From positions 62,001 through 126,000 of the forward strand of contig NZ_RHFH01000002.1 of the NCBI RefSeq assembly GCF_004745075.1: a stretch of 64,000 bases of DNA, in the 5' to 3' direction. Origin of the DNA: Brevibacterium sp. S111. GTDB lineage: Bacteria; Actinomycetota; Actinomycetes; Actinomycetales; Brevibacteriaceae. Position numbers and translations under genes: made by a program. The notes below the pieces were generated by a model, which was not told where the DNA came from, did not search any database, and saw nothing but the letters and a program-made list of their open reading frames with translations. This document shows, one piece after another, positions 1 to 7,987 of the stretch; the first letter of the stretch is position 1; each line of letters opens with the position of its first letter.

Positions 1-632
1 GGTCCCCGCGCTCCGCCGAGTCGACATCGTCGACCGCCGCCCCCAAGCGCTCGCGCCGCGGTCGCCCCGGCTATGACCGGGAGACGCTCATCAACAGGGC
101 CACCGAGGTGTTCGTCTCCCGCGGCTACGACGGCACCTCGATGGACACCGTCGCCCGGGAGCTCGGCATCACGAAGTCGGCGATCTACCATCATGTGAAG
201 TCGAAGGAAGAGCTGCTGCGGTTGGCGATCAACCGCGGCATCGACGCCTTGGACTCAGCCGTCGAAGCCGAGAGCCATCGGACCGGGATCACCGCCCTCG
301 AACGGCTGCGTCTGGCCGTGCGGGCCAGTGTGCTCATTCTCATCGAGTACCACCATTCGGTGACTCTGCTGCTGCGCGTTCGCGGGAACTCGGCCATCGA
401 GCTCGAGGCCCTCGATGCGCGTCGCGCCATCGACGAGAAGATCCGCAGTCTCGTCTCCGCGGCGATCGACGAGGGCGGACTCCGCTCGGACTTCAGCCCC
501 GGGCTCATCACTCGCCTGCTCTTCGGCATGGTCAATTCGATCACCGAGTGGTACCGCTCGAGCTACCCCATCGACCCCGACACCATCGCCGAGGCGGTCA
601 CCACGATGGCGTTCCAAGGGCTCGAGGCCTGA
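1..632 (+). CDS. TetR/AcrR family transcriptional regulator (5' truncated)
   Basis: The reading frame is open from the left edge, so the true start lies outside the window; the first internal ATG at 108 falls inside the DNA-binding domain and is not the start. A helix-turn-helix typical of TetR proteins is visible (turn region ELGITKSAIYHHVKSKEEL), followed by an all-helical C-terminal ligand domain. A basic, Ser/Ala-rich tail precedes it. Its target cannot be read directly. The nearby paaZ gene and MHS transporter carry TetR-like operators, so a PaaR-like role is possible but unproven. The family call is firm; the role is open. Confidence 0.85.
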   Translation, partial: SPRSAESTSSTAAPKRSRRGRPGYDRETLINRATEVFVSRGYDGTSMDTVARELGITKSAIYHHVKSKEELLRLAINRGIDALDSAVEAESHRTGITALERLRLAVRASVLILIEYHHSVTLLLRVRGNSAIELEALDARRAIDEKIRSLVSAAIDEGGLRSDFSPGLITRLLFGMVNSITEWYRSSYPIDPDTIAEAVTTMAFQGLEA

Positions 633-660
633 ACCACCGGCCCTGGCCCGCCCAACAAAG

Positions 661-728
661 TTGCGGGCTTGCGGAGCACTCAGCTGCGGGCCGTGGGGCA
701 CTCGGTTGCGAAATTGTGGGGCACTCAG
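661..728. repeat. three imperfect tandem repeats of 22-23 bp
   Basis: Units at 661-683, 684-705 and 706-728 share the pattern TTGCGG..TG.GGGCACTCAG. They fill the space between two convergent TetR genes and run into the last codons of the second. They may act in transcription termination or be a local duplication; no function can be assigned. Confidence 0.5.
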
Positions 729-1381
729 TCGAAGTCGGTCGCCGCACCGGCAGCGAGAATCCACCCCAGCGTCGCCTCCGTCTCGGCCAGTAGCCGATCG
801 CGCGGAGGCTCGTAGCCGCTGATGACCCAGTCGACGACCACCTGCAGCCCGGCACCGACGAGGACGTCGCCGAGGACTCGCCTTCGGGCCGGCGTCAGCG
901 GCGGGCCCGCAGTCACCTCCGCCAGACGACCCACGAGCTCGTCGCCGATGGCGCGAGCGTATGAGCGGTACAGCTCATCGACCCGGGCGCTGACTCCCAG
1001 GACCTCGAAGAGGTGGACGCGCGCCCAGACCGGGTTGGCCTGCACCCAATCAAGGAAGCCGGCGACGAAACCGCGCAGCACCTCGCGAGCCTCACCACCG
1101 CCGCCTGCGAGCACCGCCTCGCGCAGATCGGCGACCACCCGCGCATAGACGGCACAGAGAAGGTCCTCGAGCGTCGCAAACGACTCATAGAAATAGCGCT
1201 TATTCAGCCCCGCCTCGGCGCAGACCGCACCGACGGTCGCGGCCCGATAGCCGTGGAGGCCGAAGATCTGCGCACCGGCGGCGATGATTCGTTCGCGCCG
1301 TGCACTCTCGCGGGCTCGGCGGCTGGCACCGGCATAAGGTCGTCCATGGTCGCTCACACTGTGATGTTGACAACATTCCAC
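725..1381 (-). CDS. TetR/AcrR regulator of the divergent glpD lipid operon
   Basis: This is a TetR-type repressor of up to 218 residues. The N-terminal HTH contains AEAGLNKRYFYESFATLEDL, and the C-terminal part is helical. It is transcribed divergently from the glycerol-3-phosphate dehydrogenase/flavoprotein/lipid kinase operon. The same order (TetR, glpD, flavoprotein, lipid kinase) is known at Rv2249c-Rv2252 of Mycobacterium tuberculosis, which supports local control. A 7-bp inverted repeat at 1394-1413 is the likely operator. The start is uncertain: GTG at 1381 and GTG at 1357 are both possible and neither has a clear Shine-Dalgarno sequence. The effector is unknown. Confidence 0.85.
   Translation of the reverse strand: MECCQHHSVSDHGRPYAGASRRARESARRERIIAAGAQIFGLHGYRAATVGAVCAEAGLNKRYFYESFATLEDLLCAVYARVVADLREAVLAGGGGEAREVLRGFVAGFLDWVQANPVWARVHLFEVLGVSARVDELYRSYARAIGDELVGRLAEVTAGPPLTPARRRVLGDVLVGAGLQVVVDWVISGYEPPRDRLLAETEATLGWILAAGAATDFD
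1364..1376. promoter_or_regulatory. odd palindrome ATGTTG-A-CAACAT over a -35-like TTGACA
   Basis: A perfect palindrome centred on 1370 overlaps TTGACA at 1367-1372 (plus strand) between the divergent TetR and glpD genes. It is a plausible -35 element or second operator for glpD. Confidence 0.35.
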
Positions 1382-1393
1382 GCCGATTGCAAA

Positions 1394-1413
1394 CTGGTAC
1401 GACTCAGTACCAG
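1394..1413. promoter_or_regulatory. TetR operator, CTGGTAC-N6-GTACCAG
   Basis: A perfect 7-bp inverted repeat with a 6-bp spacer lies directly upstream of the AAGGAG of the glpD operon. Its size and symmetry fit a TetR-dimer site. Occupancy would block transcription toward glpD. Confidence 0.6.
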
Positions 1414-1434
1414 AAGGAGCGAGGATGCCCGAGG

Positions 1435-2991
1435 ATGCCTGACAGAACCCATGGAGACGCGGCGCTCAATGCCGCTCGGCGAGCGCGGGACCTCGCGGCG
1501 GCCACCGCCGACGACACCGTCGACCTCGTGGTCATCGGCGGCGGATTCACCGGTGTCGGCGTCGCCCTCGACGCCGTGACCCGGGGACTCAGCGTGGTCC
1601 TCATCGAACGCGGCGACCTCGCCTCGGGCACGAGCAGCTGGTCATCGAAGCTCGCCCACGGCGGTCTGCGCTATCTGGCCAAGCTCGACTTCTCCATCGC
1701 CTGGGAATCCGCCCTCGAACGCGGTCGGCTGATGGGCAGGATCGCACCGCATCTCATCCGTCCGCTGCCATTGGTCATGCCCCTCCATTCCGGGGTCGGC
1801 CGCCTCGATGCCGCGATGTTCGGAATCGGCTTCTTCGCCGGCGACGTCCTGCGCAGGCTCGCACGCACTCCGGCATCCCTGCTGCCCCGTCCCAGTCGCG
1901 TCTCGGCCGCCGCCGTGCGCGAGCAGGTTCCCGCCGCGGACGCCGAGGGACTCCGCGGCGGCCTGCTCAGCTGGGACGGTCAGCTCATCGACGACGCCCG
2001 CCTCGTGGTGGCCCTGGCCCGCACTGCCGCCGTCCACGGCGCACGCATCATCACCTACGCCGAGGCCACCGATATCGAACCCGGTCAGGTCGGTTTCGTC
2101 GACGAGCTCACCGGCGACCGGCACACGGTGCGTGCGAAGCAGATCGTCAACGCCACCGGAGTCTGGGCCGATACCTTGGCCGATGAGGTCGAACTCGCAC
2201 CCAGCAAGGGGTCCCACCTGCTGGTTCGAGCCGAGCGCCTCGGCGACCCGGAGGTCGCGATCACGGCACCGGTGCCCGGCCATTTCGGTCGCTTCGTCTT
2301 CGCGGTCCCCTGGCACGAGGGGCTCGTCATGGTCGGTCTCACCGATTCCCCGCACCATGGTGCGGTTCCCGACCGGGCGATGCCCGATGACGAGGACCTC
2401 GACTTCCTGCTCGCAACCATCAACACCGCCCTGGCCGAGCCTCTCGCCCTGGACGACATCGTCGGCAGCTACGCCGGGTTCCGGCCGCTGCTGAAAACCT
2501 CGGGCTCTTCCAGCGCCGATCTCTCCCGCAGGCACGCACTGCTGCGGGACCCGCGCACCGATGCGCTGACCATCGTCGGAGGCAAACTCACGGAGTATCG
2601 GCGCATGGCCGAGGATGCCGTCGACGCCGTCGTCGAAGGCGGAGGCCTCACGGCCGGCCCGTCTCGGACGAAGTCGCTCGGACTCGTCGGCATCGGCACC
2701 CCCGATCCGAACCTGCCGGAGGCGCTGATCCGCCGCTACGGCACCGACGCGGCCAGCGTCGCGGCCTATGCCGAGTCCGATCCGACCCTCGGCGGCCCGG
2801 TGCGCACGGGCATCCCCTACAGCGGCGCCGAGGTCCGCTTCGCCGTCGACCACGAACTGGCCATCACCGTCGACGATGTCATCGACCGCCGTTCGCGGTG
2901 GGGGCTCGTTGAGGCCGACCGCGCCGATTTCGCCTCTGCCGTTCGCAGGCTGGCACCCGAACTGATCGTGAACACACAGGAAGAAGGATGA
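1435..2991 (+). CDS. glpD: FAD-dependent glycerol-3-phosphate dehydrogenase
   Basis: The 518-residue flavoprotein oxidises sn-glycerol-3-phosphate to dihydroxyacetone phosphate at the membrane, passing electrons to quinone. The N-terminal Rossmann motif is VVIGGGFTGVG. This is followed by the GlpD segment GTSSWSSKLAHGGLRYL and the family hallmark GGKLTEYRRMAEDAV near residue 390. The C-terminal domain is present but short. ATG 1435 is chosen because homology begins soon after it and GAGG lies just upstream; a five-codon frame at 1425 overlaps this start. The stop overlaps the next start by 4 bp (ATGA). DHAP produced here is the substrate class used by the next gene product, so the operon probably feeds lipid synthesis. 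Confidence 0.9.
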   Translation: MPDRTHGDAALNAARRARDLAAATADDTVDLVVIGGGFTGVGVALDAVTRGLSVVLIERGDLASGTSSWSSKLAHGGLRYLAKLDFSIAWESALERGRLMGRIAPHLIRPLPLVMPLHSGVGRLDAAMFGIGFFAGDVLRRLARTPASLLPRPSRVSAAAVREQVPAADAEGLRGGLLSWDGQLIDDARLVVALARTAAVHGARIITYAEATDIEPGQVGFVDELTGDRHTVRAKQIVNATGVWADTLADEVELAPSKGSHLLVRAERLGDPEVAITAPVPGHFGRFVFAVPWHEGLVMVGLTDSPHHGAVPDRAMPDDEDLDFLLATINTALAEPLALDDIVGSYAGFRPLLKTSGSSSADLSRRHALLRDPRTDALTIVGGKLTEYRRMAEDAVDAVVEGGGLTAGPSRTKSLGLVGIGTPDPNLPEALIRRYGTDAASVAAYAESDPTLGGPVRTGIPYSGAEVRFAVDHELAITVDDVIDRRSRWGLVEADRADFASAVRRLAPELIVNTQEEG

Positions 2992-4649
2992 CGCTGATGG
3001 ACACCCCTCAACCGAGGATGCGCTGGTGGGGCTGGGGCGAGGACGGACACGACGGTCCCGTCAAACCTGGAGCGAAGAAGATGCTGAACAAGGTCTGCGG
3101 TCGGTCCGCCGGCGTCGTCAATCCGCCCATCGATCTCGACGACGTGCAGCTGCCCGCCCCGGCACTTCCGCGCGAGGCGTTCGCGCGCATCGCCGAGCTG
3201 CTCGGCGCCGGTCACATCCGCGACGATCATGCCCGGCGGGTCTCGCACTCCGTCGGTCGCAGCACCCCTGACCTCATCCGTCTGCGCAGCGGTGTGCTGA
3301 GCTCGGCCCCGGATGCTGTGCTCTATCCCGGCACCGACGCCGAGGTGGACGAGCTCCTGGCCATCTGCCAGGAGGAGCGAATCTCGGTCGTCCCCTTCGG
3401 AGGCGGCACCAGCGTCGTCGGCGGCATCGAGACCGTGCGCGGCGAGTTCAGCGGCAGCGTGTGCATCAGCCTGGCCCGGCTCGATGAGGTCGTCGACATC
3501 GATGAGGAGTCGCTGACAGTGACCGTTCAGGCCGGCGTCTTCGGCCCCGACCTCGAGGAGAAGCTCCAGGCAGCCGGCTTCACGCTCGGACATTTCCCGC
3601 AGTCGTTCGAGTTCAGCACCGTCGGAGGCTGGGTCGCGACCCGTTCGGCCGGTCAGCAGTCGACCGGATACGGACGCATCGACGCCAAGGTCCTCGGTCT
3701 GCGCTGCTCGACGCCCACCGGTCCCGTCGAGCTGCGCCCCTCCCCCGCCTCGGCGGCCGGCCCCGATCCTCGGCAGCTGATCGTCGGCTCCGAAGGCACC
3801 CTCGGCATCATCACCGAGGTGACGCTGGGCATCTCGCGCCTGCCGGAGGTCAGCCTGCCCGATGCCTGGTTCTTCCCCGATTTCCATTCCGGTGCGGCGG
3901 CGCTGCGGGAGATGGAGCAGACCGGTCTGCGACCGGATATCGCCCGGCTCTCCGACGTCAACGAGACGGCCTTCGGGCTCGCGCAGCTCGGCAGCGGGGT
4001 TCAGCGCAAGGGTGTTCTCGCCGTCCTCAGGGCCCGCGGCATCACGACCCCGTGCCTGCTGGTGCTGCGCTATGACGGGCAGAGGGCCTCGGCGCGGATG
4101 CGGCGGGCCGATGGACGCGACATCGCCAAGAGACACAAGGGCGTGAGCGTCGGCGGCTCCCCGGAGACCATGTGGGAGAAGCACCGCTTCTCGACGCCGT
4201 ATCTGCGCGATCAGCTGCTCACGGAGGGAACGCTCGTCGACACCTTGGAGACCTCGGCTCCGTGGAGCGCGATCGAACAGCTCCACGACTCGATCGGTCA
4301 GGAGATCGAGGAGTCATTGGCGAAGCGGGGCACCCCTGCACTCGTGCTGTGCCACATCTCCCACCTCTACTCGACCGGCTGCTCCCTCTATTACACGATC
4401 TTCGCGCGCCAGGAGGAGGGCCGGGAGATCGCCCAGTGGAAGGCGCTGAAGACCGCGGCCAGCGATGCCATCATCGCCGGCGGCGGCACGATCACGCATC
4501 ACCATGCCACCGGCCGCGACCACGCTCCGTGGATTCCCCGTGAGACCGGTGAGCTGTGGGTGCGGATGCTGCGCGCGGCGAAGGCCGAAGCGGATCCGGT
4601 GGGGATCATGAATCCCGGCAAGCTCATGAACGGACCGGATCAGCTGTGA
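2988..4649 (+). CDS. FAD-linked oxidase, alkyl-DHAP synthase-like flavoprotein
   Basis: About 550 residues of the vanillyl-alcohol-oxidase/PCMH flavoprotein fold. FAD-binding motifs PFGGGTSVVGG (about residue 139) and GSEGTLGIITEVT (about 265) are clear. The C-terminal His-rich loop THHHATGRDH and GIMNPGKLM match alkyldihydroxyacetonephosphate synthase relatives. In eukaryotes that enzyme swaps the acyl group of acyl-DHAP for a fatty alcohol, giving ether lipids. The bacterial member's reaction is not settled. ATG 2997 has better spacing from GGAAGAAGG than ATG 2988. It sits between glpD and a lipid kinase with 4-bp overlaps on both sides, as in M. tuberculosis Rv2251. Confidence 0.8.
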   Translation: MTLMDTPQPRMRWWGWGEDGHDGPVKPGAKKMLNKVCGRSAGVVNPPIDLDDVQLPAPALPREAFARIAELLGAGHIRDDHARRVSHSVGRSTPDLIRLRSGVLSSAPDAVLYPGTDAEVDELLAICQEERISVVPFGGGTSVVGGIETVRGEFSGSVCISLARLDEVVDIDEESLTVTVQAGVFGPDLEEKLQAAGFTLGHFPQSFEFSTVGGWVATRSAGQQSTGYGRIDAKVLGLRCSTPTGPVELRPSPASAAGPDPRQLIVGSEGTLGIITEVTLGISRLPEVSLPDAWFFPDFHSGAAALREMEQTGLRPDIARLSDVNETAFGLAQLGSGVQRKGVLAVLRARGITTPCLLVLRYDGQRASARMRRADGRDIAKRHKGVSVGGSPETMWEKHRFSTPYLRDQLLTEGTLVDTLETSAPWSAIEQLHDSIGQEIEESLAKRGTPALVLCHISHLYSTGCSLYYTIFARQEEGREIAQWKALKTAASDAIIAGGGTITHHHATGRDHAPWIPRETGELWVRMLRAAKAEADPVGIMNPGKLMNGPDQL

Positions 4650-5557
4650 CAGCCGCTTCGCCTCCGCCGCTGCCGGTGATCCTCAACCCGACCGCCCGTC
4701 ACGGAGAGGTGGGGCGGCGGATCGGGCCGATGAAGGCCGCCTTCGCTCGGAGGAGCTTGCAGGTCGAGGTTGTCGAGAGCCGCAGCGAGGCGCACGCGGG
4801 GGAGCTCGCCGCCGAGTTCGCCGGCCGCGGTGCGCCCCTCGTCGTCTCGCTCGGTGGAGACGGCCTGGTCCGCGCCGTCGGTGCCGGACTCCTCGGGACG
4901 CAGACGTCCCTGGGCATCATTGCCGGTGGCCGCGGCAATGATTTCATTGCGAAGCTCGGCATTCCGAAGGACGTCGAGGCGGCCGTCTCCGTCATCGCCG
5001 ACGGATATGACCTTGCCATCGACACCCTCGACCTCGACGGGCTCATCTGCGTCGGCAATGTCAGCCTCGGCTTGGACACGACGGTGCAGGACTACGCCGA
5101 TTCGACTCGCCGCATCAAGGGGCACTGGGTCTACCTGTACGGACTCATCCGCGCGATCAGGAGACCGACGCCCATCGACCTCGTCCTCACAGTCGACGGC
5201 GAGAGGCGCGGATTCCATGGGCTCTCGGCAGGTTTCGCGAACTCCGGCCGCTACGGCGGCGGGCTGAAGCTGTCCCCCGATGCGCAGGTCGACGACGGAC
5301 TCATCGACGTGGTCCTCTTCGAAGACACGCTCGTGCCGCGCCTGGCCGCGGAGCTGGTCTCGTTCATGCTGGTCAGGCTTGGGTGGCACCCGCACATCAG
5401 CCTCAGTCACGCCACCGAGATCCGCATCGACACACCCCCGGGCGTGGATCCGGTCGTCATCATGGCCGACGGCGATGCGGTCGCTCGGACGCCGGCCACG
5501 CTCACGATCCGACCGGCCTCACTCAAGGTCCGCGTTCCACAGGACCGGAGAGCGTAA
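4646..5557 (+). CDS. diacylglycerol kinase-family lipid kinase
   Basis: The 303-residue protein belongs to the DAGK/YegS/sphingosine kinase family, which phosphorylates a lipid hydroxyl with ATP. VVSLGGDGLVRAV (the GGDG nucleotide motif) lies near residue 70 and IIAGGRGNDF near 90. A C-terminal beta domain carries GGGLKLSPDAQVDDG, typical of the family. The start is GTG 4646 overlapping the upstream stop (GTGA). The homologue at the same position in M. tuberculosis (Rv2252) is a diacylglycerol kinase linked to phosphatidylinositol mannoside synthesis. Together with its operon partners this suggests phospholipid or ether-lipid metabolism; the exact lipid is unknown. Confidence 0.85.
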   Translation: MTAASPPPLPVILNPTARHGEVGRRIGPMKAAFARRSLQVEVVESRSEAHAGELAAEFAGRGAPLVVSLGGDGLVRAVGAGLLGTQTSLGIIAGGRGNDFIAKLGIPKDVEAAVSVIADGYDLAIDTLDLDGLICVGNVSLGLDTTVQDYADSTRRIKGHWVYLYGLIRAIRRPTPIDLVLTVDGERRGFHGLSAGFANSGRYGGGLKLSPDAQVDDGLIDVVLFEDTLVPRLAAELVSFMLVRLGWHPHISLSHATEIRIDTPPGVDPVVIMADGDAVARTPATLTIRPASLKVRVPQDRRA

Positions 5558-5573
5558 CCGACCCGATGCTCCT

Positions 5574-5594
5574 CGTCTGCCGCAGGCAGAGACG
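5574..5594. terminator. hairpin between convergent lipid kinase gene and paaZ
   Basis: TCTGCC-GCA-GGCAGA at 5576-5590 forms a short G/C-rich hairpin in the 65-bp gap between convergent genes. It has no clear U-tract, so it is a weak terminator candidate for either strand. Confidence 0.35.
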
Positions 5595-5622
5595 GGGTTG
5601 CCCCACGCGAGCCCGGATGCCC

Positions 5623-7659
5623 TCAGTACTCCTTGGCCACCAAGGTGAGCACATCGTAGTTCGCGACGGGCTCCTCGTTCTGGTTGACGACCTGAGCGTC
5701 CCAGCGGACCTCCCCGTACTCGTCGGTCTCGCGCGGGGTGATGCGCTTGGCGGTCAGCGTCACCTTGAGCTTGTCGCCCGGGGAGACGGGCGTGATGAAG
5801 TTGAGCCCCTCGAGGCCGTAGTTCGCGAGCACCGGGCCGGGGTCCGGCTGGACGAAGAGTCCGGCGGCGAAGGAGACGATGAGGTAGCCGTGGGCCACGC
5901 GTCCCGGGAAGAACGGGTTCGCGGCGGCCGCCTCCTCATCCATGTGTGCGTAGAACGTGTCCCCGGTGAAGTTCGCGAAGTGCTCGATATCGTCGAGCGT
6001 GACCTCGCGCCATTCCGAGTCGAGGGTGTCGCCGAGGCGCAGGTCCGCAAGCGACTTCGTGAACGGATGCTCGCCGAGGCGGCGCTGCGATCCGCTCACC
6101 CATTCCCCGCCGATCGCGGTGAGCATGTCCGGGGAGGCCTGGATCGCGGTGCGCTGCATGAAGTGTTCGACACCGCGCAGTCCGCCCATCTCCTCGCCGC
6201 CCCCGGCCCGTCCGGGACCGCCGTGGATGAGGTTCGGCAGAGGCGAACCGTGGCCGGTCGACTCCTCGGCGTCGTCACGGTCGAGGACGAGCACTCGCCC
6301 GTGCCAGGGTGCGATCCTGCGGACGAATTCGGTGGCGAACTCGCGGTCGTGGGTGACGACCGAGCCGACCAGGGAACCGCGTCCGCGGGCGGCCAGACGG
6401 ACGGCCTCCTCGGTGTCGGAATACGTGATGATCGAGGTCACGGGGCCGAAGGCCTCGATGTCGTGGACGGCATCGGCCCAGGCGTCATCGGCCTGGAGCA
6501 CGGTGGCTGCGACATAGGCGCCGCCGTGTTCGGCGGCGAGGCGATCCGACTCCTCACGCCCGCCGGTGAGCAGGTGCGCTCCGCCGGCGAGGATCTCGTC
6601 GATGGAGTCGAGCACGTCGGCGCGCTGCTTGTCGGAGACCACCGGGCCCAGGCGGGTCGACTTCTCACGCGGATCGCCGACGCCCTGGGTGGCGAGCTTC
6701 GCGACGATGGCTTCGCTGACCGCCTCGGCGTGGGCAGCGGGGACGAAGGTGCGGCGGATCGCGGTGCACTTCTGGCCGGCTTTGACCGTCATCTCGGCGA
6801 CGACGCCGGAGACGAACAGGTCGAATTCTTGCGTGCCGGGTCCGGCATCGGGACCGAGCAGGGAGAAGTTGAGCGAGTCCGCCTCGGCGAAGAATCGGGT
6901 GCCGCGCTCCGTGACGCAGTCGAGCCCGGACAGGCGGCGGGCGGTGTCCGCCGAGCCGGTGAAGGCGATGGCGTCCTGCTCGGCGAGGTGGTCGAAGAGC
7001 GGGGTGACGTCGCCGCTGACGAGCTGGATGGCACCTTCGGGCAGCAGGCCGGAATCGATCATGTCGGCAACGACCGCGCGCGTCAGGTGAGCGGTGTCGG
7101 TGGCGGGCTTGACGACGACGGGGACGCCGGCGACGAACATCGGGGCGAACTTCTCGAGCATGCCCCAGACGGGGAAGTTGAACGCGTTGATCTGCAGTGC
7201 CAGACCCTGTCGGGAGGTCAGGATGTGGCGACCGACGAAGGTGCCGTTCTTCGACAGTCGCTCGACACCGCCGTCGAGGTGGACGGTCGAGTTCGGCATC
7301 TGGCGACGGGCGACGCCGGAGTAGGTGAAGAGGGTGCCGATGCCGCCCTCGATGTCGACGAAGGCGTCGCGCTTCGTCGTGCCGGTGGTGAAGGAGATCT
7401 CGTGGTAGTCCTTCGTCCGCTCCATGAGGTGGGCGCCGAGCTGTTTGAGGATCACACCGCGCTGATGGAAGGTGAGCTTCTGCAGTTCGGGGATGCCGAC
7501 CGTGCGCGCATGTTCGTCGACGGCGGCGAAGTCGAGGCCGGCCGAACTGACCTGGTGAAGGAGCTCACCGGTGGCGGCGTCGTGGACGGAGCGGGCGGAC
7601 TCGGTCGCACCGGGCGTGTGCCAGGATCCTGCCACATAGGAACTGAGAATTTCGGTCAT
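5623..7659 (-). CDS. paaZ: bifunctional oxepin-CoA hydrolase / 3-oxo-5,6-dehydrosuberyl-CoA semialdehyde dehydrogenase
   Basis: This 678-residue fusion opens the oxepin-CoA ring of phenylacetate catabolism and oxidises the resulting aldehyde. The N-terminal aldehyde dehydrogenase domain (about 1-515) has Glu259 in FFAEADSLN and the catalytic Cys298 in AGQKCTAIRR, close to the E. coli positions. The C-terminal MaoC-type hydratase (about 535-675) has FTGDTFYAHMDE and FPGRVAHGYL. ATG 7659 is preceded by AGGGAGAG; longer upstream codons lack homology. No other paa ring-epoxidation genes are visible, so they may lie left of the window or elsewhere. A TetR-type operator lies 80 bp upstream of the start. 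Confidence 0.92.
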   Translation of the reverse strand: MTEILSSYVAGSWHTPGATESARSVHDAATGELLHQVSSAGLDFAAVDEHARTVGIPELQKLTFHQRGVILKQLGAHLMERTKDYHEISFTTGTTKRDAFVDIEGGIGTLFTYSGVARRQMPNSTVHLDGGVERLSKNGTFVGRHILTSRQGLALQINAFNFPVWGMLEKFAPMFVAGVPVVVKPATDTAHLTRAVVADMIDSGLLPEGAIQLVSGDVTPLFDHLAEQDAIAFTGSADTARRLSGLDCVTERGTRFFAEADSLNFSLLGPDAGPGTQEFDLFVSGVVAEMTVKAGQKCTAIRRTFVPAAHAEAVSEAIVAKLATQGVGDPREKSTRLGPVVSDKQRADVLDSIDEILAGGAHLLTGGREESDRLAAEHGGAYVAATVLQADDAWADAVHDIEAFGPVTSIITYSDTEEAVRLAARGRGSLVGSVVTHDREFATEFVRRIAPWHGRVLVLDRDDAEESTGHGSPLPNLIHGGPGRAGGGEEMGGLRGVEHFMQRTAIQASPDMLTAIGGEWVSGSQRRLGEHPFTKSLADLRLGDTLDSEWREVTLDDIEHFANFTGDTFYAHMDEEAAAANPFFPGRVAHGYLIVSFAAGLFVQPDPGPVLANYGLEGLNFITPVSPGDKLKVTLTAKRITPRETDEYGEVRWDAQVVNQNEEPVANYDVLTLVAKEY

Positions 7660-7739
7660 GCTTTGCTCTCCCTGGTGAAACGACGTCTCCCGGTTCACGG
7701 CGACCGCATTCGGCACCGCTGCCGATTCCTCCACAATAT

Positions 7740-7757
7740 ACTAACCAATCGGTCGGT
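7740..7757. promoter_or_regulatory. TetR-type operator upstream of paaZ, ACTAAC-N6-GTCGGT
   Basis: Inverted half-sites of the form ACYRAC-N6-GTYRGT. The core GACCGATTGGT resembles published PaaR (TetR) sites. The same pattern recurs at 7864-7881 in front of the divergent transporter. Confidence 0.6.
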
Positions 7758-7863
7758 AATTGTCATCGGACGACGGCGGAGGCGGAGCCGCGCTCAGGAT
7801 GCGGCCGACGCCTCTGCGCAGGAGTGACACGGCGCATGTTCTGCCCTATGATCGAGACCAATT

Positions 7864-7881
7864 ACTGACCAGACAGTCAGT
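7864..7881. promoter_or_regulatory. TetR-type operator upstream of MHS transporter, ACTGAC-N6-GTCAGT
   Basis: A perfect 6-bp inverted repeat with a 6-bp spacer. Aligned over 20 bp, it is identical at 13 positions to the paaZ site (on the opposite strand). It lies about 110 bp before the transporter ATG. Confidence 0.6.
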
Positions 7882-7987
7882 CCCCCGCCACCTGTTCACC
7901 GACGGCACCGGCGATCACTCACGGTCGAGTATCACCGCCACCGGTGAGGTGCACGGCAATGTCGCCCAGCAACCGAAAGATCCGCTT

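Noticed and set aside
2817-4286. Long minus-strand frame opposite the alkyl-DHAP-synthase-like gene
   Set aside because: Antisense shadow in high-GC DNA; the plus strand carries clear flavoprotein motifs and coupled starts.
5383-7827. 814-codon open frame on the plus strand opposite paaZ
   Set aside because: It is the mirror of the highly biased third-position GC of paaZ. Its translation is a low-complexity Gly/Asp/Arg/Val mixture without motifs.
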